Source: Rhodobacterales bacterium HKCCE2091 (GTDB taxonomy: Bacteria; Pseudomonadota; Alphaproteobacteria; Rhodobacterales; Rhodobacteraceae). From it: a stretch of 64,000 bases of DNA. Shown one piece after another: positions 8,254 to 16,211 of the stretch. The first letter of the stretch is position 1. Each line of letters opens with the position of its first letter. A model generated the notes under the pieces. That model was not told where the DNA came from, made no database searches, and saw only the letters and a list, made by a program, of their open reading frames with translations. The stretch is from positions 62,001 to 126,000 of the forward strand of contig WVSL01000002.1 in the NCBI GenBank assembly GCA_015689685.1, read 5' to 3'. A program made the translations under genes and the position numbers.

Positions 8254-9377
8254 GCCGCGCCCGCCCGGGCCGCCGCACGGACCACCGACAGGAAGACATC
8301 GAACTGCTTCTCGGCGCTCGCCTCGGGACGCGCCGCGTGGGCGCGGGCGGCGGCGGAGAGAGCGTCGTGGCGCGCGGGATCCGACCAGACCGACCTAAGC
8401 GTCTCGGCCCATGTTTCCACCGGAAACTCGGGGTCGAGCGCGATGCCGCCGGGGCCGATCGCCTCCGGCAGGCCGCCCCGGGTCGAGCCGATCACGGGTA
8501 TCCCGCTGCACTGCGCCTCGGACGCGACGCGGCCCCAGGCTTCCTCCCATGTGCTCGGCGCGAGCAGTATCCGGGTGCGCCGGTAGACGTCGCGGACATC
8601 GGCCGCCCGGCGCTCGAACCGGATGTTCGGATAGGGCGCGATCGCGGCCCTCAGCCGCGCTTCCTCCTCCGCGCCGAGAAGCCAGCTTTCGACGAAGAGA
8701 AACGGAATCTCGGGGCAGCGTGCGGCGATCTCGATCGCGAGCCCCACGCCCTTCTCGGCCACCGGGTTGATCATCGTGACGTAGCTTCCGTCACTGTCGA
8801 CGGCGTAGCGCGAAGGGTCGAGCGTCGGCGGGACCACGGTGCAATCGAGCCCGAACTTTTGTCTGTAACGATCCGCAGTAAAACGAGAATTCGCGATGAA
8901 GCCTGAGGCGCCCACCGACGCGGGATCGCCGCCCAGTTCCCCGAACTCCACGTTCCGGAAATACAGCACGACCGGCACGCCCTCGGCCCGGAAGGAACGC
9001 GCGATGGGAACGGATCCGTGGCATTGGACCACCGCGACACCGGGCCGGACGGCGGCGCAGAAGTCGGCCACCGCACTATCGGGGTGCCACGCGCGAAAGA
9101 CGCGATAGCCCATCCGCGTATCGGCCACGGCCCGGCTCCGGCCGAGCTTCAGCCGCGTGCGGGCCATCAGACCGAAGGCACCGGACCCGTAGAGCGGCGC
9201 GAGCACCGCGGCGTCGTGACCGGCCGCGATCAGGCGGCGCGCGAGGTCGTCGGTGCTGCTTTGCACCCCGCCACCGTCCTCCGGCGGAAACCCGTTGCCG
9301 CCGGCGAAGGCGACCCGCAGACCGCGCGTCACCGCGTCCCGCGGCGGCGCAAGCTCGGGCAGGTTCGCGGCGCTCAC
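8250..9377 (-). CDS. glycosyltransferase family 4
   Basis: A 375-residue GT-B glycosyltransferase. The N-terminal domain has GGNGFPPEDGGGVQSSTDDLARRL, the acceptor-side glycine-rich loop. The C-terminal domain has NPVAEKGVGLAIEIA and APSTWEEAWGRVASEAQCSGIPVIGS, containing the EX7E-type motif of GT4 retaining enzymes. The start is a GTG overlapping the sulfotransferase stop (GTGA), so the length depends on reinitiation; no other start gives a complete N-terminal strand. It probably adds a sugar to the exopolysaccharide repeat unit. Confidence 0.82.
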   Translation of the reverse strand: MSAANLPELAPPRDAVTRGLRVAFAGGNGFPPEDGGGVQSSTDDLARRLIAAGHDAAVLAPLYGSGAFGLMARTRLKLGRSRAVADTRMGYRVFRAWHPDSAVADFCAAVRPGVAVVQCHGSVPIARSFRAEGVPVVLYFRNVEFGELGGDPASVGASGFIANSRFTADRYRQKFGLDCTVVPPTLDPSRYAVDSDGSYVTMINPVAEKGVGLAIEIAARCPEIPFLFVESWLLGAEEEARLRAAIAPYPNIRFERRAADVRDVYRRTRILLAPSTWEEAWGRVASEAQCSGIPVIGSTRGGLPEAIGPGGIALDPEFPVETWAETLRSVWSDPARHDALSAAARAHAARPEASAEKQFDVFLSVVRAAARAGAA

Positions 9378-10168
9378 GACGCCACCTTCTGCAATCTCCG
9401 CCGCGCCGACGAGGCGATGCGGCGGCCGAGCGACGGCGCGCCCCGCGGCTCGGCGGCGTAGCGTTCGATCCAGTCGTCGGCGCGGCCGCCCTTGCCCTGC
9501 CGTTCGGTTGCGGCCTCGACCTCCAGCGTGTCCTCCGCGCCGATCGCGCCGCAGAACCGGCCGATGCGCGTGACCGTCGCGGACAGGTCCGCCGCCGCGT
9601 CCTCGTAGACCAGCGTCAGCGGCCGGATGCCGAGTTTCGCGAAAACAGCAGACCACCGCGCGTTCTGGATCGCGATGTCGTCGAGACAGGCGGCGATCGC
9701 GTCGCGGTCGTACCGCGCGTCGTCGGCCACCGCCTCCTGCCCCGCGATCCAGACCCCGGTCTGCCGGGCGACGGCGTAGGATACCGCCTGCCGCAGGACA
9801 TCGGCCCGGCGCAGGTGGACGACGTGGAGGTTCGGCAACGCCGCCAGCAGTTGGTCCGCGCCGCCGATGCTTTCGCCGTGCGACTGGTGCGCCTTTATCG
9901 AGAACACGCCGTTGGCGGTGGTCCGGCGCGCCACCAGCGCGGCGAGCGAGTCCTGCGCGCCCTCGGTGCCTAGTCGCCGTCGCCACTCCGCGAGGTTGGC
10001 GGGGTTGAGATACTCGAACGGCCGCCCGAGCAGCCCGGTCGCGGTCATCGCGTGACCGACCATGTGACTGCCGCAACGCGGGGTCGAGGCGATCAGGACC
10101 GAGACCCTCGGCGCGGGCGATCCGGCCACGTCCAGCGTGTCCGAGAATTGCGATCGGTAAAGATGCAT
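9374..10168 (-). CDS. Stf0-type sulfotransferase
   Basis: A 264-residue protein with the PAPS-binding 5'-phosphosulfate loop near the N-terminus (VLIASTPRCGSHMV) and the 3'-phosphate-binding region NLHVVHLRRADVLRQAVSYAVARQTGVW, as in trehalose sulfotransferase Stf0. It would transfer sulfate from PAPS to a hydroxyl of a sugar. Standing first in an operon with GT4 and GT2 genes inside an exo locus, it predicts a sulfated exopolysaccharide. I chose ATG 10168; ATG 10204 is also possible and would add 12 residues. Confidence 0.78.
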   Translation of the reverse strand: MHLYRSQFSDTLDVAGSPAPRVSVLIASTPRCGSHMVGHAMTATGLLGRPFEYLNPANLAEWRRRLGTEGAQDSLAALVARRTTANGVFSIKAHQSHGESIGGADQLLAALPNLHVVHLRRADVLRQAVSYAVARQTGVWIAGQEAVADDARYDRDAIAACLDDIAIQNARWSAVFAKLGIRPLTLVYEDAAADLSATVTRIGRFCGAIGAEDTLEVEAATERQGKGGRADDWIERYAAEPRGAPSLGRRIASSARRRLQKVAS

Positions 10169-10411
10169 GTTGCCCAGTTCATCCCTGTCGTTCCGGGCCC
10201 CCACCCCGATCTATTCGGCAGGTGCGCCGGAAGTTCAATTGAATACTGCAACGCAGCGACGATGCCGACGATACAAATTCCGTTCCGGCTGTTTTTTGCC
10301 GACGCGATTGCCGGAATGCGCGGATTCCGGGCGAATTTCGGAATTGCCACGAAACGGCCATTTTCCGGTTCAAACCTGAATCCTGTTCCGCTACGAACCG
10401 AAACAGACGGA
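10169..10411. promoter_or_regulatory. divergent control region with inverted repeats
   Basis: 243 non-coding bases between the minus-strand sulfotransferase operon and a plus-strand glycosyltransferase, with lower GC than both. It holds a 10-base perfect palindrome ttcaattgaa (10234-10243) and an inverted repeat with arms ccggaat and attccgg separated by six bases (10311-10330). Further ggaatt/ttccg words follow at 10335-10370. Such a cluster is expected for transcription factor binding between divergent promoters; the factor is unknown. Confidence 0.45.
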
Positions 10412-11446
10412 ATGCTCATCTTGGCGGCTCCCTTGAATCAACAAGCCTCCACACCTTGGGGAAATGCCGACTTGGGCGGGTCCGTCGCCGTCATCATCGC
10501 CGCCAGGGATGCCGAAGGCACCATCGGCGCGGCGGTCTCGTCCGCGCTTTCGGCACCGGAAGTCGGGGAAGTGATCGTGGTCGATGACGGCTCGCTGGAC
10601 GCCACCGGCGCCGCCTCCGTGGCGGCCGCCGGGGGCGATCCACGGCTTCGCGTCATCAGGTCCGACACCAGCCGCGGCCCGGCGGCGGCGCGCAACCGCG
10701 CCATCGCCGAAAGCACCGCGCCGCAGATCGCGATCCTCGACGCAGACGACGCGGTTCTGCCCGGGCGCTTCGCCCATCTCCTGTCCCTCGCAGACTGGGA
10801 TCTCGCGGCAGACAACATCGTCTTCCTGCCCGAGGACCGGTTCGACGACGCGACCGGCGACTGGCACGGGCCCGACGCGGTGCGCCGCCTGGGCCTGACG
10901 GATTTCGTCGCCGGGAACCTGTCCCGGCCCGGGGCGCAGCGGGGCGAGCTCGGGTTCCTGAAGCCCGTCCTGCGCCGCGAGTTCCTCGACCGGCACGGGC
11001 TTCGCTACGACACTGGCCTGCGCCTCGGCGAGGACTACGATCTCTACGTCCGCGCGCTGCTGGCCGGAGCGCGGTTCGCGGTCTCCCACCGTGTCGGCTA
11101 CCTCGCGCGGGTGCGGCCCGGGTCGCTCAGCGGGCGGCATGGCACCGCCGATCTCGCCGCCCTCCGCATGGCGACCGCCGCCCACCTCGCCGCGGTGCGC
11201 CGCACCGATCCCGCGCGCCCGGTCCTGCGACGGCAGCATCGCGACATCACCCGCAGGCACCTGCTGCGCGCCTGTCTCGATGCCAAGGCCGCGGGCGGTT
11301 ACGCCGCCGCCTTGCGCTTCGCCCTGTTGCCACCCGCGAATTTCGCGCCGATTGCCCAGGGGGTCGCCGCCGACAAGATGGCCGCGCACGCAACCCCGCG
11401 GCCGCCCGATCCCAACGGCCGCGTCCTGCTGCAACCGGGCAGCTGA
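10412..11446 (+). CDS. glycosyltransferase family 2
   Basis: A 344-residue GT-A enzyme with SVAVIIAARDAEGTIGAAVSSAL, VVDDGS, RGPAAARNRAIAEST and ILDADD, all in the order expected for GT2. The C-terminal third is helical and of unknown role. The start is chosen at ATG 10412, about 20 codons before the first beta strand; the upstream part of the frame runs through the divergent control region and looks non-coding. It is transcribed alone and faces the convergent polymerase gene, whose stop is only three bases away. Confidence 0.8.
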   Translation: MLILAAPLNQQASTPWGNADLGGSVAVIIAARDAEGTIGAAVSSALSAPEVGEVIVVDDGSLDATGAASVAAAGGDPRLRVIRSDTSRGPAAARNRAIAESTAPQIAILDADDAVLPGRFAHLLSLADWDLAADNIVFLPEDRFDDATGDWHGPDAVRRLGLTDFVAGNLSRPGAQRGELGFLKPVLRREFLDRHGLRYDTGLRLGEDYDLYVRALLAGARFAVSHRVGYLARVRPGSLSGRHGTADLAALRMATAAHLAAVRRTDPARPVLRRQHRDITRRHLLRACLDAKAAGGYAAALRFALLPPANFAPIAQGVAADKMAAHATPRPPDPNGRVLLQPGS

Positions 11447-11449
11447 GAC

Positions 11450-12667
11450 TCAGCCCCGGCGCGCGCGCAGCCCGTCGGTGGCATAGACCAGGATCGCCAC
11501 CAGCATCAGCGTCTGAAGGTTGAACTGGAAGAACACCGGCACCTCGATCGGCGTGATCGCCAGCACCATGACCGAGACCGCGAACAGGACCGGCGACATC
11601 CCGTCCGCGCCGGACAGCGCCAGCCGCCCGCTGCGCCAGCCGACCCCGGCCAGCAGCACGACCTGAAGCGCGAGACCGGCCAACCCGATTTCCACAGCGT
11701 TCGACAGGTAGGTATTGTGGAAGTGGAAGCCGGAGCGGGATTCGATGCCGAAGATGTACCAGAGCTCCTCCGCCGCAGGGTTCCCGTGGACCCAGAACGC
11801 CTGGTAGCCGATGCCAAGAACCGGGCGTTCGGCGATGAGATCCCGCGCGATGGCCCAGAGATCCGTGCGGCCGGTCAGCGTCACGTCCTTGCCCGTCGCG
11901 TCGAGCACGAAACCCGCGATGGCCTCGGCGTTGGCGGTGACGAGGATGCAGGCGTAGACCGCGAACAGCAGGCAGAACAGCGCCGCGACGACGCGGGCAC
12001 GGGGCGACAGCGGCCTGAGCAGGGCGACCGCGACCAGTGCCGCGACGCCCATCGACAGCGACAGGACCGCGCTCATGGATTGCGCCAGAAGCACGGCCAG
12101 CACCCCGAACGCGGCGGCGAGCCCGAGACCGATGCGCCGACCGGGGGATTGCCCCGCGCCGACCGCAACCCCGACCGCCAGAACCGTGAACAGGGCCGCC
12201 GCGCTGCCCATCGCGTTCTTGCTGGAATAGTAGCCCGTCAGCGCGCCGCCATCGGCGCGGTAGGCCCCGGTGAACACGCTCAGAACCATCACGACGCCGA
12301 GTGTCGCCACCGCGATGCCTAAAAACTGACCGGGTGGCAGGCGTCGGGCGACGAGGATCGCTATGGCGAAGGTGATCGTCAGTTGAAGCCCGTATCGCAG
12401 CGAGGCGGAGGGCACGTCGGACCAGACGAAGCTGATCGTCGCGAAGACCGGGAGGGCGAGGATCGGCCAGGCGCGCAACAGCTCCGAGACCACCGTCGCC
12501 GGGCGGGCCGCCATCAGCATCATGCCGGAGAGAAGGAAAGCGAGCGCGGCGGCCGCGCCGATCACCGGCTCCACCGCGACGGACACGAGCGCGGCGCCGG
12601 CGCACCAGGTCTCCACCGTCGACAGCGACAGGCCGATGCGCCCGAAGCTTTCCGCCCGCGCCGTCAT
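11450..12667 (-). CDS. Wzy/ExoQ-type polysaccharide polymerase (O-antigen ligase family)
   Basis: A 405-residue membrane protein with about ten hydrophobic segments and the large periplasmic loop of the O-antigen ligase/polymerase family (PF04932 type). Conserved landmarks are TGRTDLWAIARDLIAERPVLGIGYQAFW and HFHNTYLSNAVEIGLAGL, the H-N-x-Y region. It would polymerise flipped repeat units at the periplasmic face, like ExoQ in succinoglycan. The start ATG overlaps the GH16 stop (ATGA), so polymerase and glycanase are co-translated. Confidence 0.85.
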   Translation of the reverse strand: MTARAESFGRIGLSLSTVETWCAGAALVSVAVEPVIGAAAALAFLLSGMMLMAARPATVVSELLRAWPILALPVFATISFVWSDVPSASLRYGLQLTITFAIAILVARRLPPGQFLGIAVATLGVVMVLSVFTGAYRADGGALTGYYSSKNAMGSAAALFTVLAVGVAVGAGQSPGRRIGLGLAAAFGVLAVLLAQSMSAVLSLSMGVAALVAVALLRPLSPRARVVAALFCLLFAVYACILVTANAEAIAGFVLDATGKDVTLTGRTDLWAIARDLIAERPVLGIGYQAFWVHGNPAAEELWYIFGIESRSGFHFHNTYLSNAVEIGLAGLALQVVLLAGVGWRSGRLALSGADGMSPVLFAVSVMVLAITPIEVPVFFQFNLQTLMLVAILVYATDGLRARRG

Positions 12668-13437
12668 TGCGGGTTTCCGCCGCAGAGGATCGAGGCCGGG
12701 AAGGCGCAGGGCTCGCCCAGGGGCGTGAAGGCGATCCAGTCGATGTCCAGCGTCGATGGCAGGGACGCGGGGTCGAACGGCCCCATCCAGTCGGTGAAGG
12801 TCCCGCTGCTCCAGAGGCTTGCGTAGATCTTCTGCGGTGCCTCGGGCAGCGGGGTGCCGGGGGTGGTGCGGTGCACCTCCTGCCCGTCGACGAACCAGGT
12901 GATCGCGTCGGGCGTCCAGGTGAAGGCATAGGTCCGGAACCCGGAATCCGAGGGCGGGTCGAGCGGGACTTCCGTCCCGTTCAGGGGCGCGCCGTCGACA
13001 TAGGTGTTGAACGACACCGCGGCGGTATCGCGCAGCAGGATCTCCACGTCGATCTCGCCGTGCGTCCGGCCGTGGACGGGGCCGATATAGGTGAAGAACG
13101 CGGCATTGAGGCCCGACCCGGCCGCGGTCCGCATCCGGACCTCGTAGGTGCCGTGGCCGTATTCATTCGTGGACTGGATCTCGCCGCAGCGGACGGGATC
13201 GCCGGGCAGGATCCGAAGCTGCATGGCCCCGTCCCGCACCTGCGCTGCATCGCGGAACCAGGTGCAGTTCATCCAGTCGCCGTTGGACCAGCCGTCGGAC
13301 CTGCTCCAGCGCCCCCGGTCGTAGTGGTCGAAGCCGTCGAAGAACCCCTCGGCCGCGAAGGCCGGGGCGGCGAGAACGAGTGAAAGGAAGAGCGCAAGCC
13401 GCTGCAAGGTATTGACATTCCCGTTTCGGCGCAGCAT
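12664..13437 (-). CDS. secreted GH16 endo-glycanase, ExoK-like
   Basis: A 257-residue secreted enzyme. An N-terminal signal peptide (hydrophobic LALFLSLVLAAPAFA) is followed by a glycoside hydrolase 16 domain. The catalytic signature E-I-D-V-E is present in HGEIDVEILL, and the beta-sandwich pattern with TYAFTWTPDAITWFVDG is typical. In rhizobia ExoK cleaves nascent succinoglycan and sets its size. The start is placed at ATG 13437, which leaves a correct signal peptide; a reading from 13536 adds a non-signal extension. It is coupled to the polymerase gene. Confidence 0.85.
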   Translation of the reverse strand: MLRRNGNVNTLQRLALFLSLVLAAPAFAAEGFFDGFDHYDRGRWSRSDGWSNGDWMNCTWFRDAAQVRDGAMQLRILPGDPVRCGEIQSTNEYGHGTYEVRMRTAAGSGLNAAFFTYIGPVHGRTHGEIDVEILLRDTAAVSFNTYVDGAPLNGTEVPLDPPSDSGFRTYAFTWTPDAITWFVDGQEVHRTTPGTPLPEAPQKIYASLWSSGTFTDWMGPFDPASLPSTLDIDWIAFTPLGEPCAFPASILCGGNPQ

Positions 13438-13650
13438 CACCGCGCAACCCCACTCTGACGTGGAAATGCGGCGGCGACAGGGCAAATCGCAAGGCCCGCG
13501 CGCCATCGGCGGCACTTCGCCACCCTCATGCTGCAATGCCGAAAATGTTTGCCGATCGGGGTATCACGGCGCTAGTCTGGGTCTCGTGGTGGGTGGCGCC
13601 ACCGGGCTGCGCGAAGGCGCGGGTCCGGCCCTTCGAGTGAGCCAGAACGA
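13438..13650. promoter_or_regulatory. divergent intergenic region, putative promoter for the two-domain GT2 gene
   Basis: 213 bases between the minus-strand exoK-like gene and the plus-strand double glycosyltransferase. A weak sigma70-like pair, TTGCCG (13549-13554) and TAGTCT (13573-13578) with 18-base spacing, lies about 70 bases before the ATG at 13651. No strong inverted repeat or terminator is seen. Confidence 0.3.
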
Positions 13651-15882
13651 ATGTCCGCCACGATCCCGACAAACCCGCTCGTTTCCGTCGTGATGGCGTT
13701 CCGCAACGGCGCCCGCTACCTGGACCCGGCCATCGCCTCCGTGCTCGGCCAGTCCCATGGGGCGCTGGAACTGATCCTCTGCGACGACGGCTCGACCGAC
13801 GCCGCCCCGTCCGTCGTCGCGGACTGGGCCGCGCGCGACGTCCGCGTGCGCTGCATCCGGTCCGAGGTCAGCGGCGGACCCGGCGCGGCGCGGAACCGCG
13901 GGTTCGACGCGGCGCGGGGCGACTGGATCGCCATCGTCGACGCGGATGACGTCATCCACCCGGACCGGATCGCGACCCTGCTCGCCGCCGCGCGGGATCA
14001 CGGCGCGGGCATCGTCGCCGACGACCTCGGGCGGTTCGGCGACGACCGGGGCGGCACGATCCTCGAACCGCTCAACCTGACCGGGCCATGGCTGCCTGAC
14101 GCCGCCGATCTCCTGTCCGCCGAGGCCGCCCGCCCGGCGATTCCCGTCGGCTACCTGAAGCCTCTCGTGAGCCGCGGCGCCCTCGGTGCCATGCGCTACC
14201 GCGACTACATGACCATCGGCGAGGACTTCGACCTACTCCTCCGCCTCTTCATGGCCGGGGCGCGCGGGGTGGTCCTGCCGCAGGCGCTCTACCTCTACCG
14301 CCGGCACGGCTCCTCGATCTCGCACCGGCTGGCGGAACCCGACATCGCCGGAATGCTACGCGCGATGGACGACCTCGACCGCGATATGCCAGAAGCCGCG
14401 AACCGTCTCGCCGGCCCGCTTGCGGAACGCCGGGCCGCACTGGATCGCGCCCGTGCGTTCGCCAGCCTCGTCGCCCGGATCAAGGCGCGCGACCCCCGCG
14501 CGGCGACGGTTCTGCTCGGATCGCCGTCACTCGCCCGCCCCCTCGTCGCAGCGGGGATCGAGGGCACGTTGCGGCGCATCGGCCCCGGCACCGCGCGGGC
14601 CGCGACCGAACCGGTCACCCTGTCCACTCAAGACCACGGGCCGAACACCATCCGCATCCCGGCCCACGCCGCGGACTGGACCGCGCGGGACGTCGCCGAA
14701 GTCGCGCGGCGGACCGGTGCCGGGGTCGGGCATGTCCGGGTCGCGGGGCGCGCGGGCCTTCACGCGCTCGGTTTCGTGCCGGGCTGGCGCGCCGCGGAGC
14801 TCACGCCGCCAGAGGACGGCTGGACCGAGGCGGAGCTTGACCGCATCGCCGCCCTGCCCGGCCCGGTCGCCCGGACGGACGCGCCGGTGATCCCCGGCCG
14901 CGTCCATGTCCGTACTCCGACGTACCGCCGGCCCGCCGAACTGGAACGCTGCCTGCGCTCGCTGATCGATCAGACCCACGCGGACTGGGTCTGCGACGTG
15001 TTCGACGACGACCCCGACGGCGCGGGCCGCGCGGTGGTGGCCGCGCTCGGGGATCCGCGCATCCGCTACCGCCAGAACCCGGTGCAGCGCTTCGCCTCCG
15101 GCAACATCGACCAGTGCTTCACCCGCACGAACCCGCACCGGGCGGAGTATTTCTGCGTGCTGGAGGACGACAATTTCCTCCTGCCCGCCTTCCTCGAAAA
15201 GAACATCTCGGCCGCGCGCGACGCGGGGGTGGAGATCGTGTTCCGCAACCAGCTTGTCGAATTCGGCAGCGGCACGGACGGCGCGCGGCTGTCCCGTGGC
15301 GGGCTGCTCGACGCGAAACTGACCGAGCGACGCTACGACCCCGACCATTTCCGCCTCGCGATCCTCGCGGATATCGGCGTGTCCAACGGCGGTCTGTTCT
15401 GGTCGGTACGCGCGGTATCCGACCTCGAGATCCAGGTCGACTGCTCCGCGACGCTGCAGGAGTACTACCGGACCTTCGCCATCGAGGAGCCGATTTTCGT
15501 GGCGATGGAACCGCTCGCGGTCTGGGCCGAGAACGGCGAGGCCACGACGCGGGACCTGGGCGGGTCGGCCTCGTGGCTGCGGCGGGAACTGGCGCTGAAG
15601 GCGGCGGTGGTGCGCCTTCGCCGCCGGGCATGGCGGCGCGCAGGACCGGCGGAGCGCGCGGCCTTCCTCGACGATCCCGCCTTTTCCTACCCGCGCGAGG
15701 ATCGCGCGCGCGGCCTCGTGAAATCGCTGATCCGGCTCGATACCGCGGGCGCGCTGCCCCCGCGCGAGGTCGCGGCGCTCGTTCTGCGGGGTCTGCTGAT
15801 CCGCCTGACCGGACGGCCGGAATCGAGCCTCGGCGCGTTCCTCACCGCGCGGAGCGCTGCGCGGCCTTCCGCGTCGCGGTGA
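13651..15882 (+). CDS. two-domain glycosyltransferase (tandem GT2)
   Basis: A 743-residue protein carrying two GT-A glycosyltransferase domains. Domain 1 (about residues 8-230) has VSVVMAFRNGARYLDPAI, CDDGSTD, GPGAARNRGFD and IVDADDV. After a linker of about 180 residues, domain 2 (about 420-650) has RVHVRTPTYRRPAELERCLRSL, VFDDDPDG and CVLEDDNFLLPAF. Both DXD-type motifs look intact, so it may add two sugars in sequence, as polysaccharide synthases do. It ends overlapping the convergent ExoX-like gene by 41 bases. Confidence 0.8.
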   Translation: MSATIPTNPLVSVVMAFRNGARYLDPAIASVLGQSHGALELILCDDGSTDAAPSVVADWAARDVRVRCIRSEVSGGPGAARNRGFDAARGDWIAIVDADDVIHPDRIATLLAAARDHGAGIVADDLGRFGDDRGGTILEPLNLTGPWLPDAADLLSAEAARPAIPVGYLKPLVSRGALGAMRYRDYMTIGEDFDLLLRLFMAGARGVVLPQALYLYRRHGSSISHRLAEPDIAGMLRAMDDLDRDMPEAANRLAGPLAERRAALDRARAFASLVARIKARDPRAATVLLGSPSLARPLVAAGIEGTLRRIGPGTARAATEPVTLSTQDHGPNTIRIPAHAADWTARDVAEVARRTGAGVGHVRVAGRAGLHALGFVPGWRAAELTPPEDGWTEAELDRIAALPGPVARTDAPVIPGRVHVRTPTYRRPAELERCLRSLIDQTHADWVCDVFDDDPDGAGRAVVAALGDPRIRYRQNPVQRFASGNIDQCFTRTNPHRAEYFCVLEDDNFLLPAFLEKNISAARDAGVEIVFRNQLVEFGSGTDGARLSRGGLLDAKLTERRYDPDHFRLAILADIGVSNGGLFWSVRAVSDLEIQVDCSATLQEYYRTFAIEEPIFVAMEPLAVWAENGEATTRDLGGSASWLRRELALKAAVVRLRRRAWRRAGPAERAAFLDDPAFSYPREDRARGLVKSLIRLDTAGALPPREVAALVLRGLLIRLTGRPESSLGAFLTARSAARPSASR

Positions 15883-16105
15883 GCGGTTCGGCCTTCGCGT
15901 CGTTGCGGGAGGTCGCGGCATCGGGGTCGTCGGGCGACAGCCAGGCGGAGACGACCATCCAGGCGACGTAGCAGGCCTGCACCGCGACCAGCACGATCGC
16001 GATCCTCAGGATGATCGCGCCGGCGCCGTGGCCGTCCAGATAGGCCAGCAGCCCGAAACCCGCCGCGACAGCCAGATTGACTAAAATGAACAAGGCCAGT
16101 CGCAT
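15842..16105 (-). CDS. ExoX/SyrA-like small membrane protein, putative exopolysaccharide production repressor
   Basis: An 87-residue protein with two hydrophobic segments (residues about 3-20 and 28-52) and a charged cytoplasmic tail. Size, two-helix topology and the sequence around VAVQACYVAWMVVSAWL resemble the ExoX/SyrA family. ExoX in rhizobia is a small inner-membrane repressor that acts post-transcriptionally on ExoY activity. The start is set at ATG 16105, directly before the first helix. It lies downstream of the ExoP-like gene on the same strand. The family match is by eye and moderate. Confidence 0.6.
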   Translation of the reverse strand: MRLALFILVNLAVAAGFGLLAYLDGHGAGAIILRIAIVLVAVQACYVAWMVVSAWLSPDDPDAATSRNDAKAEPLTATRKAAQRSAR

Positions 16106-16153
16106 TGTACACGCACTCGCGGCTCGGGAAACTCGACCCAAGAATACAAGAAG

Positions 16154-16175
16154 AAGTGGCGGGATTATGCCACTT
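16154..16175 (-). terminator. hairpin between exoP-like and exoX-like genes
   Basis: Perfect 7-base arms (aagtggc / gccactt) with an 8-base loop, about 37 bases after the ExoP-like stop in the direction of transcription. A pyrimidine-rich stretch follows (cttcttgtattctt), not a clean U-run. It may be a partial terminator that lowers exoX expression relative to exoP. Confidence 0.4.
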
Positions 16176-16211
16176 GCGTGTTCGTTTCGTCAATCTGGGG
16201 GCCGAACCGGG

